The position numbers were made by a program, and so were the translations under genes. Positions 14,502 through 20,065 of a stretch of DNA of 20,065 nt are shown here, one piece after another. Every line of letters begins with the position of its first letter. Within the stretch, counting starts at the first letter, position 1. Source of the stretch: CAYHKY01 sp964357355 (GTDB lineage Bacteria > Patescibacteriota > Microgenomatia > UBA10105); assembly GCA_964357355.1 (NCBI GenBank), contig CAYHKY010000023.1:1-20065 (forward strand). Reading direction: 5' to 3'. The notes under the pieces are model-generated. The model made no database searches. It was not told the DNA's origin and saw nothing but the letters and a program-made list of their open reading frames with translations.

Positions 14502-14806
14502 TGGGTTACTTTGTTGAACTTAATACGCTCATTGGACTACCGAAAGATTTTGATGTAACGACTCTAGCTGTCGGAAAAAAGTATACAGTCATCAAACAAA
14601 AAGAACGGGCGTTTCCGCTTCACCTTGCAATGCTTTTCATTGATGGATCATGGAATTTCTATGGTTACTCTGTTGCACATTCTGCCAAAACATACGACCA
14701 GAAAACAGTAATAGAATTTGAAGTGTTAACCCTTTTCACTCCTCAAGAACAAGCGCTTTATAAGCAAAAATTCCTCGAAGCGGCAAAAAAGACAGGAGAG
14801 GTATGA
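14501..14806 (+). CDS. Small protein of unknown function
   Basis: This 101-residue soluble protein is not one I can name. It opens MGYFVELNTLIGLP and carries aromatic and beta-rich stretches (DGSWNFYGYSVAHSAKT). A charged C-terminal helix follows (TPQEQALYKQKFLEAAKK). The family feel is a small single-domain beta protein. Its stop overlaps the ATG of the broken metallophosphoesterase frame in an ATGA arrangement (14803-14806). It was therefore probably once translationally coupled to that gene, and may have served the same pathway. The start is fixed by the TATAAT six bases upstream. Confidence 0.7.
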   Translation: MGYFVELNTLIGLPKDFDVTTLAVGKKYTVIKQKERAFPLHLAMLFIDGSWNFYGYSVAHSAKTYDQKTVIEFEVLTLFTPQEQALYKQKFLEAAKKTGEV

Positions 14807-14939
14807 AAATTGGAGTCATTTCGGATACCCATGACCAAAGGGAAAATACTTTAAAAGCTGTAAAAATATTTAATAAAAGAATTCCTCAACCTAAGAAGCA
14901 GTAAATCTTCACATTTTTGGCGACGTCTTGCCGAGGTAA
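14803..14939 (+). pseudogene. Remnant of a YfcE/MJ0936-type metallophosphoesterase
   Basis: The frame from 14803 reads MKIGVISDTHDQRENTLKAV, the N-terminus of calcineurin-like phosphodiesterases with the metal motif DxH (D8, H10). It stops after 33 residues at 14902-14904. In another frame, 14907-14936 encodes LHIFGDVLPR, matching the next family motif (HxGD), and then a stop. Order and spacing fit a frameshifted, 3'-truncated gene; the rest of the ~160-residue enzyme is gone. The remnant ends where the promoter of the gene at 14954 begins. Its ATG overlaps the preceding stop. Confidence 0.7.
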
Positions 14940-14941
14940 GT

Positions 14942-14954
14942 TATAATCACAACA
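14942..14954 (+). promoter_or_regulatory. Leaderless promoter of the coiled-coil gene
   Basis: TATAAT (14942-14947) is followed by CACAAC and the ATG at 14954. No convincing -35 was found. Confidence 0.6.
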
Positions 14955-15232
14955 TGGTAAAAAAACCCGTTTCACACAATCGCCCGGCGACAAAAGCTGA
15001 TGTGGTTAATGCTTTAAAAAGTATGTTGTGGAGTGTGAAAAAGACAACCATAGATATGGTAGAAGCAGAATTTAAAAAACTCGCCTCTACTATTAAGCAA
15101 CTGCTATCTTTGGTTCGGGATATGCATAAACGGATGGCAATTCTCGAAAAGGAGACCGTCAACGTCCATTTAAAACTTCGGGAACTTGAAAAACGGATAG
15201 ATGAGCTGGAGTATGCGCAGCACTTAAACTAA
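14954..15232 (+). CDS. Small coiled-coil protein, unknown function
   Basis: This 92-residue protein begins with a basic, proline-containing tail (MVKKPVSHNRPATKADVVNA). It continues as one long charged helix from about residue 15 to the end, with heptad-like leucines and isoleucines (LLSLVRDMHKRMAILEKETV; LRELEKRIDELEYAQ). A homo-oligomeric coiled coil is likely. It has no membrane segment. Similar short helical proteins opening with TKADV are common in CPR genomes, from general recall, with no assigned role. It converges with the PH-like gene 4 bases downstream. Confidence 0.7.
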   Translation: MVKKPVSHNRPATKADVVNALKSMLWSVKKTTIDMVEAEFKKLASTIKQLLSLVRDMHKRMAILEKETVNVHLKLRELEKRIDELEYAQHLN

Positions 15233-15236
15233 TTTA

Positions 15237-15905
15237 TTAATTAGTAAATTCGGGGTGTTCCTTGATAAAATGCTCGCGGGCAGCTCCTTTTTCGGTGATG
15301 AACGGACGAAAAGTATCAAGTTTGGCAACGTCATTTTTGAACATAAACAGGACTTTGTTGACATAATTGGCTAAATCTTCCGCATATTCCACGTGGTCGA
15401 CAAAAAAGTATTTCTCTTCGCGGTTTCCAGCTGCTGACCGCGCGGTAAATGTCCCGATTTTTACAAGCGCTTCAAAATATCCCCGCGAATAGGCACCCGT
15501 ATCCTCAATCATATCAAGAGTCACTGACAAATTATATCTATTCCACGGCGTGACATAAATAAATTTGGTCAACCGGCGATTGGTGATGATAAAGACACTT
15601 TTCTGCCAGGTCGTATTCACCCACCACAAACCAACTGCTCCAAAAACGATTCCCACTGCAAACAAAACCACTTGCCACAACCCCAACTCGACATTGGCCA
15701 TCTGTGTGAGAATCCCCAACACGATTTGGGATACGATAAGTAACATTGCAGCCGCAAGTAAAACAAATACACTGCGTAAAAAACGCATCACTTTGGCTTC
15801 CCGCGCTACATACAAGATTCGTTCATCAGAGGCTTGCCCCGGAAAACGGATATCGGAATAGGGAAAAATAAAAATAGGGGCGTCAAACAGGTCTGCCATC
15901 GCCAT
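15237..15905 (-). CDS. PH-domain-like (bPH2-type) membrane protein
   Basis: This 222-residue protein has a short soluble N-terminus and two membrane helices at about 43-65 and 76-97. A C-terminal domain with the bacterial PH-like pattern follows: an FIITNRRL strand-turn at about 107-114, then LSVTLDMIEDTGAYSRG and an IGTFTARSA strand. Such proteins (PH_2/YdbT-like) sit in the membrane with the PH-like fold in the cytoplasm and have poorly known roles. The C-terminal tail (about 195-222) is charged and likely flexible. ATG 15905 is chosen because TATGAT lies six bases upstream; a second ATG is at residue 3. It is probably monocistronic. Confidence 0.75.
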   Translation of the reverse strand: MAMADLFDAPIFIFPYSDIRFPGQASDERILYVAREAKVMRFLRSVFVLLAAAMLLIVSQIVLGILTQMANVELGLWQVVLFAVGIVFGAVGLWWVNTTWQKSVFIITNRRLTKFIYVTPWNRYNLSVTLDMIEDTGAYSRGYFEALVKIGTFTARSAAGNREEKYFFVDHVEYAEDLANYVNKVLFMFKNDVAKLDTFRPFITEKGAAREHFIKEHPEFTN

Positions 15906-15928
15906 AACTATATCATAAAACTGATATA
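15906..15928 (-). promoter_or_regulatory. Promoter and inverted repeat of the PH-like gene
   Basis: On the minus strand, TATGAT (15912-15917) ends six bases before the ATG. It overlaps one arm of an inverted repeat, TATATCA (15909-15915) and TGATATA (15922-15928), separated by six bases. This could be an operator covering the -10. The rest of the gap to 16019 holds no recognisable element. Confidence 0.5.
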
Positions 15929-16019
15929 ATAAACGGGAAGATTCATTGCAGAATTTAAATGAAATGTAGGTGAATATTTTAGTCGCAGATGCCTCAAGTA
16001 AACCACAAAATATGGTAGT

Positions 16020-16916
16020 TTAACTTTCTCCTTTGAGAATAACCAGAATTATTGCTGTAAAAATAAGTATTCCTCCAAAAAAAGTTGTCAGTGTAGGTAT
16101 TTCCTGGAAGAACATAAATACAAAAAATAATGCAAATACATTTTCCATAAGCATCACCAGACTCCCGGTTGATGTGGTAACTAATGCGAAACCTTTGCTC
16201 ATAAATAACCATGCCAAGAAGTTACCCATACCAAATAACAATGTCACCATCCATGCTGCGGATGATAATGAATGAATACCGTTAGGACCAAAATAGAATG
16301 TTGATTCAAATATAAAAGCCGATAGTCCCACGGAAACCATTCCCAAAAAGGTACTTACAAGGAGTATAAATTGAGACGAATATTCTACCAGTTTTTTCCT
16401 GCCGATAAGATAGAACGATTGAGTTAGTGCAGATCCAAACGCGAGAATTCCTCCCAACCGCCAGGTAGACACGTTGTTGGGTTGAAATAAAAACAATAAT
16501 GCTACCAAACTTAGACTGAAAGCTATCAGGTGAACTTGACGTACTTTCTCTTTCAAAAAAATAAAACCTAAAACTGGGGTAATGATCGCATAACAATAAA
16601 AAATAAAAAGCGCGTTACTTACCTGCGTATAAATAATACCGTAGGTAAACAATAAATTAGTTAAACCATAACCAAATATGCCTACCAATATAAGAAGTGG
16701 TAGATCTTTTTTGTGAACCTTAAATTTTGACTTGCTTATCACAAAAAAATAAATTGCTGCTGCTGAAAAAGCTACAATATAACGCAAAAATACTTGTGAG
16801 TTCGGTGGCATTTGTTCTGCACTCAAAAACCGTATGAGCACCGGCATGATGCTGTAGATAAGCGTTGAGATTATTAAATATGTGATTCCCTGGAGGGAAG
16901 ATTTATTTTTGAACAT
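16020..16916 (-). CDS. EamA/DMT-superfamily transporter
   Basis: This is the second drug/metabolite-type transporter in the window. From my start it has 298 residues and about ten helices in two EamA repeats. The first repeat closes at FLKEKVRQVHLIAFSLSLVA and the second at FFQEIPTLTTFFGGILIFTA. The frame opens at 16931 (MYNPRM), but those codons encode a TATAAT (16923-16928) lying six bases before the second ATG. The protein therefore almost certainly begins MFKNKSSLQG at 16916. It shares layout but not close sequence with the EamA gene at 13630. The substrate is unknown. Confidence 0.87.
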   Translation of the reverse strand: MFKNKSSLQGITYLIISTLIYSIMPVLIRFLSAEQMPPNSQVFLRYIVAFSAAAIYFFVISKSKFKVHKKDLPLLILVGIFGYGLTNLLFTYGIIYTQVSNALFIFYCYAIITPVLGFIFLKEKVRQVHLIAFSLSLVALLFLFQPNNVSTWRLGGILAFGSALTQSFYLIGRKKLVEYSSQFILLVSTFLGMVSVGLSAFIFESTFYFGPNGIHSLSSAAWMVTLLFGMGNFLAWLFMSKGFALVTTSTGSLVMLMENVFALFFVFMFFQEIPTLTTFFGGILIFTAIILVILKGES

Positions 16917-16928
16917 ACGCGGATTATA
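16917..16928 (-). promoter_or_regulatory. Leaderless promoter of EamA gene 2
   Basis: TATAAT on the minus strand (16923-16928), preceded by TG, is six bases from the ATG at 16916. A TTCATA -35-like hexamer lies 16 bases further up (16945-16950). Confidence 0.65.
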
Positions 16929-16982
16929 CATTTTTTTACGACGGTATGAATAACGCGAATCTTGAAAAGAGATAATTTAAAT

Positions 16983-17066
16983 ATGAAATATAAATTAACC
17001 GCTGGTCTTCATCGGGAAGTTTTTGTAGATGCGATTGTGAAAGTCATCCTTCCAGATATTTTTTAG
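16983..17066 (+). pseudogene. Possible remnant of a HicB-like antitoxin gene
   Basis: A 27-codon frame reads MKYKLTAGLHREVFVDAIVK and then runs into the antisense of the abiEii 3' end. Its first 12 residues resemble the usual HicB opening (KYxLTAxIHRE, from memory), but the rest of the ~70-residue domain is absent. GATAAT ends six bases before the ATG, the leaderless spacing used in this window. It may be a decayed antitoxin cut off by the neighbouring locus, or a chance small frame. Confidence 0.3.
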
Positions 17067-17679
17067 CAAGACGCATGGATTCGTCGGTAAAAAAGCGTTT
17101 AACCTCATCCCAGGAAACAGACTTGATCATTTGCGGCATTTCGCCAGAATCAGCATCAGTAAAATACTGTAATGCTTTGGTCAGGCTAAATTTATTTTGT
17201 TCAAACGAATGATATTTCTTTTCATAGAAAGCAAACATTTCATCCATATTAATTCCTTGACGAATCAACTCGTAAAGATCTATAAAATCACGCTTAGTTC
17301 CTCGATCCGTAATCGCCACTAATTTCATGGCCGCAATATCATGGGGATGTGCGATGGAAACATCAAAATATATTGTTGTTGGTGAAATTAAGGGGTAGTT
17401 ATAATTAAAACAACTCAATTTAACACCATTTAATTCGCCAATAAGAGATATTCCTTTTGCCAAATCTTCTTTGAACGTACCAATGTTACCTAAAGATTGA
17501 CTTAATGTATGAGGATCAAACAACTCTTGAGAAAAAAAATCAAAATCAACTGAATAACGATGGCCGAAATGAAGTGCAAGTGCGGAACCACCTGCGAGAT
17601 ACGCACCTTTTACCAGGTTGCTTTTTCCTAATACGGCCAATGTGTCTTTCGCAGTTTGAGATAGGACGGATTCAAACAT
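17044..17679 (-). CDS. AbiEii/AbiGii-type nucleotidyltransferase toxin
   Basis: AbiEii proteins are type IV toxins or phage-abortive-infection nucleotidyltransferases that modify cellular targets (tRNA in characterised relatives). The 211-residue protein has LAGGSALALHFGHRYSVDFD at 28-47, carrying the nucleotidyltransferase GGS (30-32) and DxD (D45, D47). The AMKLVAITDRGTKRDFIDLY block follows at 117-136, with K129, D131 and D134. These are the hallmark motifs and appear intact. The start at 17679 has the best Shine-Dalgarno in the window, GAGGAGG (17684-17690), 4 bases away and lying inside the coding sequence of the upstream partner gene. The 52-base overlap in different frames couples toxin translation to the partner. 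Confidence 0.88.
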   Translation of the reverse strand: MFESVLSQTAKDTLAVLGKSNLVKGAYLAGGSALALHFGHRYSVDFDFFSQELFDPHTLSQSLGNIGTFKEDLAKGISLIGELNGVKLSCFNYNYPLISPTTIYFDVSIAHPHDIAAMKLVAITDRGTKRDFIDLYELIRQGINMDEMFAFYEKKYHSFEQNKFSLTKALQYFTDADSGEMPQMIKSVSWDEVKRFFTDESMRLAKKYLEG

Positions 17680-17948
17680 TTTACCTCCTCTTTAGGAATA
17701 TTTAGGAAACTTGCCCAGAAATTGCCGTTCCACGGAGAAAAATCACGCATGGTTTTAAGTGTTTCAACAATACTTTCCTTGGAAAATGTTTTCAACACCC
17801 AACGAGCGGCCTCAAGATCACCTTTATCCAGGAGTCGATTAATTACATAATAAGACTTCTCTTGCGGATTGAGTTTTTGAGCATCCACATCCCAGAAAAA
17901 TTTATAAAATTCCAGTGGTAGTTTGGTCGGTACGAAAACAGTCTGCAT
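17628..17948 (-). CDS. DUF6922-like partner of AbiEii, putative antitoxin
   Basis: This 106-residue helical protein carries FWDVD at 18-22, INRLLDKGDLEAARWVLKTF at 36-55, FSPWNGNFW at 70-78 and IPKEEVKCL at 84-92. This matches what I recall of the DUF6922 family, often found beside AbiEii-type toxins. It precedes and overlaps abiEii, the usual order for antitoxin and toxin. It is not the winged-helix AbiEi, so an antitoxin role is inferred from position. The codons for KEEV also form the toxin's ribosome-binding site. A TG-T-TAAACT extended -10 (hexamer 17956-17961) ends 7 bases before the ATG, with TGGATA 17 bases further upstream, suggesting a leaderless transcript. Confidence 0.75.
   Translation of the reverse strand: MQTVFVPTKLPLEFYKFFWDVDAQKLNPQEKSYYVINRLLDKGDLEAARWVLKTFSKESIVETLKTMRDFSPWNGNFWASFLNIPKEEVKCLNPSYLKLRKTHWPY
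17684..17690 (-). promoter_or_regulatory. abiEii Shine-Dalgarno inside the antitoxin-like gene
   Basis: GAGGAGG on the minus strand, 4 bases before the abiEii ATG, is read as part of the Lys-Glu-Glu-Val codons of the partner gene. It fixes the toxin start at 17679. Confidence 0.8.
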
Positions 17949-17977
17949 ATGCTGTAGTTTAACAAGCCAGGAAGTAA

Positions 17978-18457
17978 TTATCCAGTCTTTTTCGGGATAT
18001 TTTTGAAGAGATGTTTTCTAAGTTCCGCAGTTGAAGCGCGGCCGCGCTCTTGTAATTTTTCTATATGGGCAAGAGCCGCATCTGCTTGGGCAACGGCCTC
18101 AGACACTGCTTCTTCTTTAACAGCAACAACCTTCTCTACCACTTTTTCCTCAAATGCTTTGCCCTTTTCCAATAACTCTTTACCTTCATCAATCAATTCT
18201 CCACCTTTTTCCTCTATTTCTTCTACTTTCATCATTACTTGTTCGGTAATGGCCTCTTTCTTTTCGGAAACTTTGTCTTTCGTTTCATCCCATAAATCAA
18301 GACCCTCATCTTGTAAACGCTTAGCTAATTTTTTCCCTCTCTCGGTTCCCAATAATACAATAAGAAAAGCACCTATCAAACCTCCTAAAAAGAGTCCAAC
18401 CCAAAATGAGTTGTCTCTGTGTTCATGCGGTGATTGCATTATGTCTTTTGTATCCAT
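17978..18457 (-). CDS. YtxH-like single-span membrane protein with long charged helix
   Basis: This 159-residue protein has one glycine-rich membrane helix at about 18-36 (FWVGLFLGGLIGAFLIVLLG) followed by GTERGKKLAKRL. This is the YtxH pattern of a glycine-zipper-like helix with a basic cap. Residues about 45-145 form a long Lys/Glu-rich helix, probably a coiled coil in the cytoplasm. The tail is basic. YtxH proteins are general-stress or envelope proteins with unclear function. The gene follows the DUF948-like gene by 12 bases, and both begin ATGGATAC. No Shine-Dalgarno is evident. Its Lys/Glu codons create a long antisense Ser/Pro-rich open frame that is not a gene. Confidence 0.75.
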   Translation of the reverse strand: MDTKDIMQSPHEHRDNSFWVGLFLGGLIGAFLIVLLGTERGKKLAKRLQDEGLDLWDETKDKVSEKKEAITEQVMMKVEEIEEKGGELIDEGKELLEKGKAFEEKVVEKVVAVKEEAVSEAVAQADAALAHIEKLQERGRASTAELRKHLFKNIPKKTG

Positions 18458-18469
18458 AGAAGTGAGAAT

Positions 18470-18733
18470 TTACTTATTTTCAACAGGCTTTTTTTTCCCA
18501 AACAGGTTAACTAGTGACAAACCGGTTTTTAAGCCTTCGAACATCCCGGTCATGCCGGTCACCGAACGAGAGATACCTCCGGTAACCAAACCGGCATCAT
18601 CAAGCATTTTGTTGACTTTTTCCATTGAACGGCGGAGTTCCCGAAGAATCTGCACCACTTGTATACCGATGACGGTTAGAAGTATGGTAAGAACTGTAAT
18701 AACGACAACCAGAAGAATTTGAGTTGTATCCAT
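18470..18733 (-). CDS. Small DUF948-like membrane protein
   Basis: I start this at 18733 (MDTTQILLVVVITVLTILLT), giving 87 residues. The frame opens 11 codons earlier at 18766, but that extension is encoded by a GC-rich palindromic element and gives an unlikely N-terminus. One membrane helix at about 6-26 is followed by QILRELRRSMEKVNKMLDDA, an amphipathic helix as in DUF948-type proteins, then a glycine-rich stretch and a basic tail. Topology is N-out or N-in with a cytoplasmic helix, undecided. It is paired with the YtxH-like gene 12 bases downstream. In other bacteria DUF948 and YtxH genes are also neighbours, from recall, which supports both calls. AGGT lies about 9 bases upstream as a weak ribosome site. 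Confidence 0.7.
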   Translation of the reverse strand: MDTTQILLVVVITVLTILLTVIGIQVVQILRELRRSMEKVNKMLDDAGLVTGGISRSVTGMTGMFEGLKTGLSLVNLFGKKKPVENK

Positions 18734-18734
18734 A

Positions 18735-18782
18735 GGCAGACCTGCACTTACCTGATGCAAAAGCATCTGGCGGACAGGCAGA
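18735..18782. repeat. GC-rich imperfect palindromic element with terminal direct repeats
   Basis: A 48-base GC-rich block stands out from its AT-rich surroundings. The core CCTGATGC (18751-18758), loop AAAA and GCATCTGG (18763-18770) pair at seven of eight positions. GGCAGA occurs at both ends (18735-18740 and 18777-18782) as a direct repeat. It lies between the likely promoter and the ATG of the DUF948-like gene, and resembles a REP-like or miniature insertion. Confidence 0.5.
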
Positions 18783-18825
18783 TAAATTTAATACTCTTCA
18801 ATTTAACATCATTGATTGTATTACG

Positions 18826-19479
18826 TCAATTGGATTGAGCATCCTCAAGAGGTAAACGAGTTATCCGGCGGATATTTGTAGTTTTTTCACCTACCCGGCT
18901 TGTTGAAATAATTTCAAGAGTATTACTTCCCAAAGCAAGACTGATATCCTTATAAAATTTTCCGTCCTCATGGACCAAAATCGGCACTTTATTAAAAGTA
19001 ATAGTAGCATCATGATCAGTTACACCAAATACTGCTATAACTGCTTCTTTGGTCACTAGATCTTCCTTGGGACTTTCGATTGTCAAAGGAGGCGGACTAT
19101 GAAGTGCTTGGTATTGGATAAAGAAATATCCGAAGAGAAGTAAAACTATGAACAGAATCAACGTGAACAATACTTTGTTTGGTGTGGGCCTCCAGATAGG
19201 TTCAGTTAGTGGCTGTTCAACATGTGTCTCCCTATTTTGTTCTTTGTTCGCAAACTGACGCCGGAAAAGGGCGAGTGTAGTAGTAGTACGGAGACCTAAA
19301 AAATCGCTGTAATTTTTGATAAAACCCTGGATATAAGGCAGTGCGGGCAACAACTTATAATCATCAGCCTCAATTGCAGTTAAAAATTTGAAGCGGATTT
19401 TGGTAGAGCGTTCGATTTGCTCAAGCGTAAAGCCTTTTTTTTGACGTTCCTCTTTTAGTAGTTGACCTACAGTTCGCAT
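18826..19479 (-). CDS. RodZ-like HTH membrane protein
   Basis: This 217-residue protein is built like RodZ. An N-terminal HTH_25 domain is at about 3-63 (VGQLLKEERQKKGFTLEQIE, then ALPYIQGFIKNYSDFLGL). A linker follows, then one membrane helix at 103-122. The extracytoplasmic beta domain at about 130-210 (PPPLTIESPKED ... LGSNTLEI) resembles the glucodextranase-B/Big-like fold of CPR and Firmicutes relatives. RodZ links the MreB cytoskeleton to the cell wall machinery. No mreB is in the window, so an equivalent role is inference. It lies 50 bases downstream of ftsK on the same strand. TATTAT ends 11 bases before the ATG and might be a -10. Confidence 0.82.
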   Translation of the reverse strand: MRTVGQLLKEERQKKGFTLEQIERSTKIRFKFLTAIEADDYKLLPALPYIQGFIKNYSDFLGLRTTTTLALFRRQFANKEQNRETHVEQPLTEPIWRPTPNKVLFTLILFIVLLLFGYFFIQYQALHSPPPLTIESPKEDLVTKEAVIAVFGVTDHDATITFNKVPILVHEDGKFYKDISLALGSNTLEIISTSRVGEKTTNIRRITRLPLEDAQSN

Positions 19480-19529
19480 AGATTATGTCAATAATATCCT
19501 ACAGAGCAGGATTTGTTTCAATCGGGCTT

Positions 19530-20065
19530 TTATTGAGGTTGGGAAGATGCGGCTTGCCCCTCCGCCAGTTGGGTGAAATATTCATCAGCGTTGCGGACTA
19601 GCACATCGCGCGGTTTTGATCCTTCTCCAGGACCAACAATCCCTGACTGTTCAAGCTGATCAAGAATACGCGCAGCCCGCGCATAACCGATAGAAAGACG
19701 TCGTTGCAGAAGTGATGCAGACGCCCGATCATACTGGCAGACTGTACGCACAGCTTCTTCAAACAATTCATCTTTGCCGTTTTCACTCGTTGTACCGCCT
19801 GATTTTTTCCAGGCGGATGCAGGCAAACTCGTCACTTCTGCAGTGTATTGAACGGGTGGATTTTTGCTCTTCAGAAAAGACACCAATTTTTGCACTTCCG
19901 GTTCTGAAACAAAAGTTCCCTGAATTCGGGAAGGTTTAGCTTGATCAGGAGGAATATAAAGCATATCGCCTCTGCCTAATAATTTTTCAGCCCCGGGAGT
20001 ATCGATAATGACACGCGAATCAATCATTGAAGAAACATTAAAGGCAATACGTGAAGGGATATTGG
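19530..20065 (-). CDS. ftsK: FtsK/SpoIIIE DNA translocase, C-terminal part (5' end outside window)
   Basis: FtsK is the septal, hexameric DNA pump that clears and aligns chromosome ends at division. The visible 178 codons run off the right edge. They begin NIPSRIAFNVSSMIDSRVII, then TPGAEKLLGRGDMLY, the conserved end of the motor domain. A linker of about 30 residues leads to the gamma winged-helix domain (LFEEAVRTVCQYDRASASLL, LSIGYARAARILDQLEQSGI, VGPGEGSKPRDVL), which in other bacteria reads KOPS-type polar DNA sequences. Walker A and B and the membrane part are outside the window. An internal ATG at 20027 is not the start. The linker contains a GC-rich run like the palindromic element at 18735-18782. 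Confidence 0.96.
   Translation of the reverse strand, partial: NIPSRIAFNVSSMIDSRVIIDTPGAEKLLGRGDMLYIPPDQAKPSRIQGTFVSEPEVQKLVSFLKSKNPPVQYTAEVTSLPASAWKKSGGTTSENGKDELFEEAVRTVCQYDRASASLLQRRLSIGYARAARILDQLEQSGIVGPGEGSKPRDVLVRNADEYFTQLAEGQAASSQPQ

Noticed and set aside
18003..18722. 239-codon plus-strand frame rich in Ser, Thr and Pro
   Set aside because: It is the exact antisense of the YtxH-like and DUF948-like genes. Its composition mirrors their Lys/Glu codons and it has no domain or ribosome site.
18734..18766. Longer N-terminus for the DUF948-like protein
   Set aside because: The 11 codons come from the GC-rich palindromic element; the ATG at 18733 gives a normal membrane-anchor start.
1..20065. 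Alternative genetic code (TGA as glycine)
   Set aside because: TGA ends several well-aligned genes (sortase, alaS, S51 peptidase) and no conserved frame continues through TGA.
1..20065. CRISPR array, tRNA, rRNA or intact insertion sequence
   Set aside because: No spaced direct repeats of CRISPR type, no cloverleaf or TpsiC-like blocks, and no transposase were found by eye. The 10-bp repeats at fic are contiguous and too short for CRISPR.

Overview
This AT-rich window is dense with short, tightly packed genes. It most likely comes from a Candidate Phyla Radiation (Patescibacteria) genome, plausibly Microgenomates. The signs are an alanyl-tRNA synthetase with full catalytic and editing parts but no C-terminal C-Ala region, an archaeal-style AMP/thymidine phosphorylase, a long membrane protein joining an actin-like (PilM/FtsA-type) half to a baseplate-J-like half, and many small one- or two-span membrane proteins. 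TGA is used as a normal stop (sortase, alaS, peptidase), which argues against the Gracilibacteria/SR1 code. The phylum call is inference.

Layout. (1) 96-6269, all minus strand and read right to left: actin-like/baseplate-J-like membrane protein, YvlD/phage-holin-4-like protein, sortase, RuvX/YqgF nuclease, AMP/thymidine phosphorylase, small CxxC/CxC protein and MltG murein transglycosylase. This is an envelope and housekeeping run with several overlaps. (2) 6270-7259: a divergent gap with an orphan intrinsic-terminator-like hairpin, then LapA-like and Nudix genes on plus. (3) 7381-9620, minus: a four-gene run of S51 peptidase, cupin, GNAT and SDR. (4) 9736-10716: a Fic protein whose promoter is built of four tandem 10-bp repeats. 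(5) 10726-13073, minus: alaS followed by a SET-domain gene. (6) 13128-15232, plus: unknown protein, EamA transporter, small unknown protein, a broken metallophosphoesterase and a coiled-coil protein. (7) 15237-16916, minus: a PH-like membrane protein and a second EamA transporter. (8) 16983-17948: a possible HicB remnant and an AbiEii toxin with an overlapping DUF6922-like partner. (9) 17978-20065, minus: YtxH-like and DUF948-like envelope proteins, a RodZ-like HTH membrane protein and the C-terminal part of FtsK.

A recurring regulatory pattern is a good -10 hexamer ending 6-7 bases before the start codon with no Shine-Dalgarno. It is seen at lapA, alaS, both EamA genes, the genes at 14501 and 14954, and the PH-like gene. 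It implies leaderless mRNAs for first genes, while some downstream genes (ruvX, SET, abiEii) carry Shine-Dalgarno sequences. This pattern also corrects two start sites. I saw no tRNA, rRNA, CRISPR array or intact insertion sequence.
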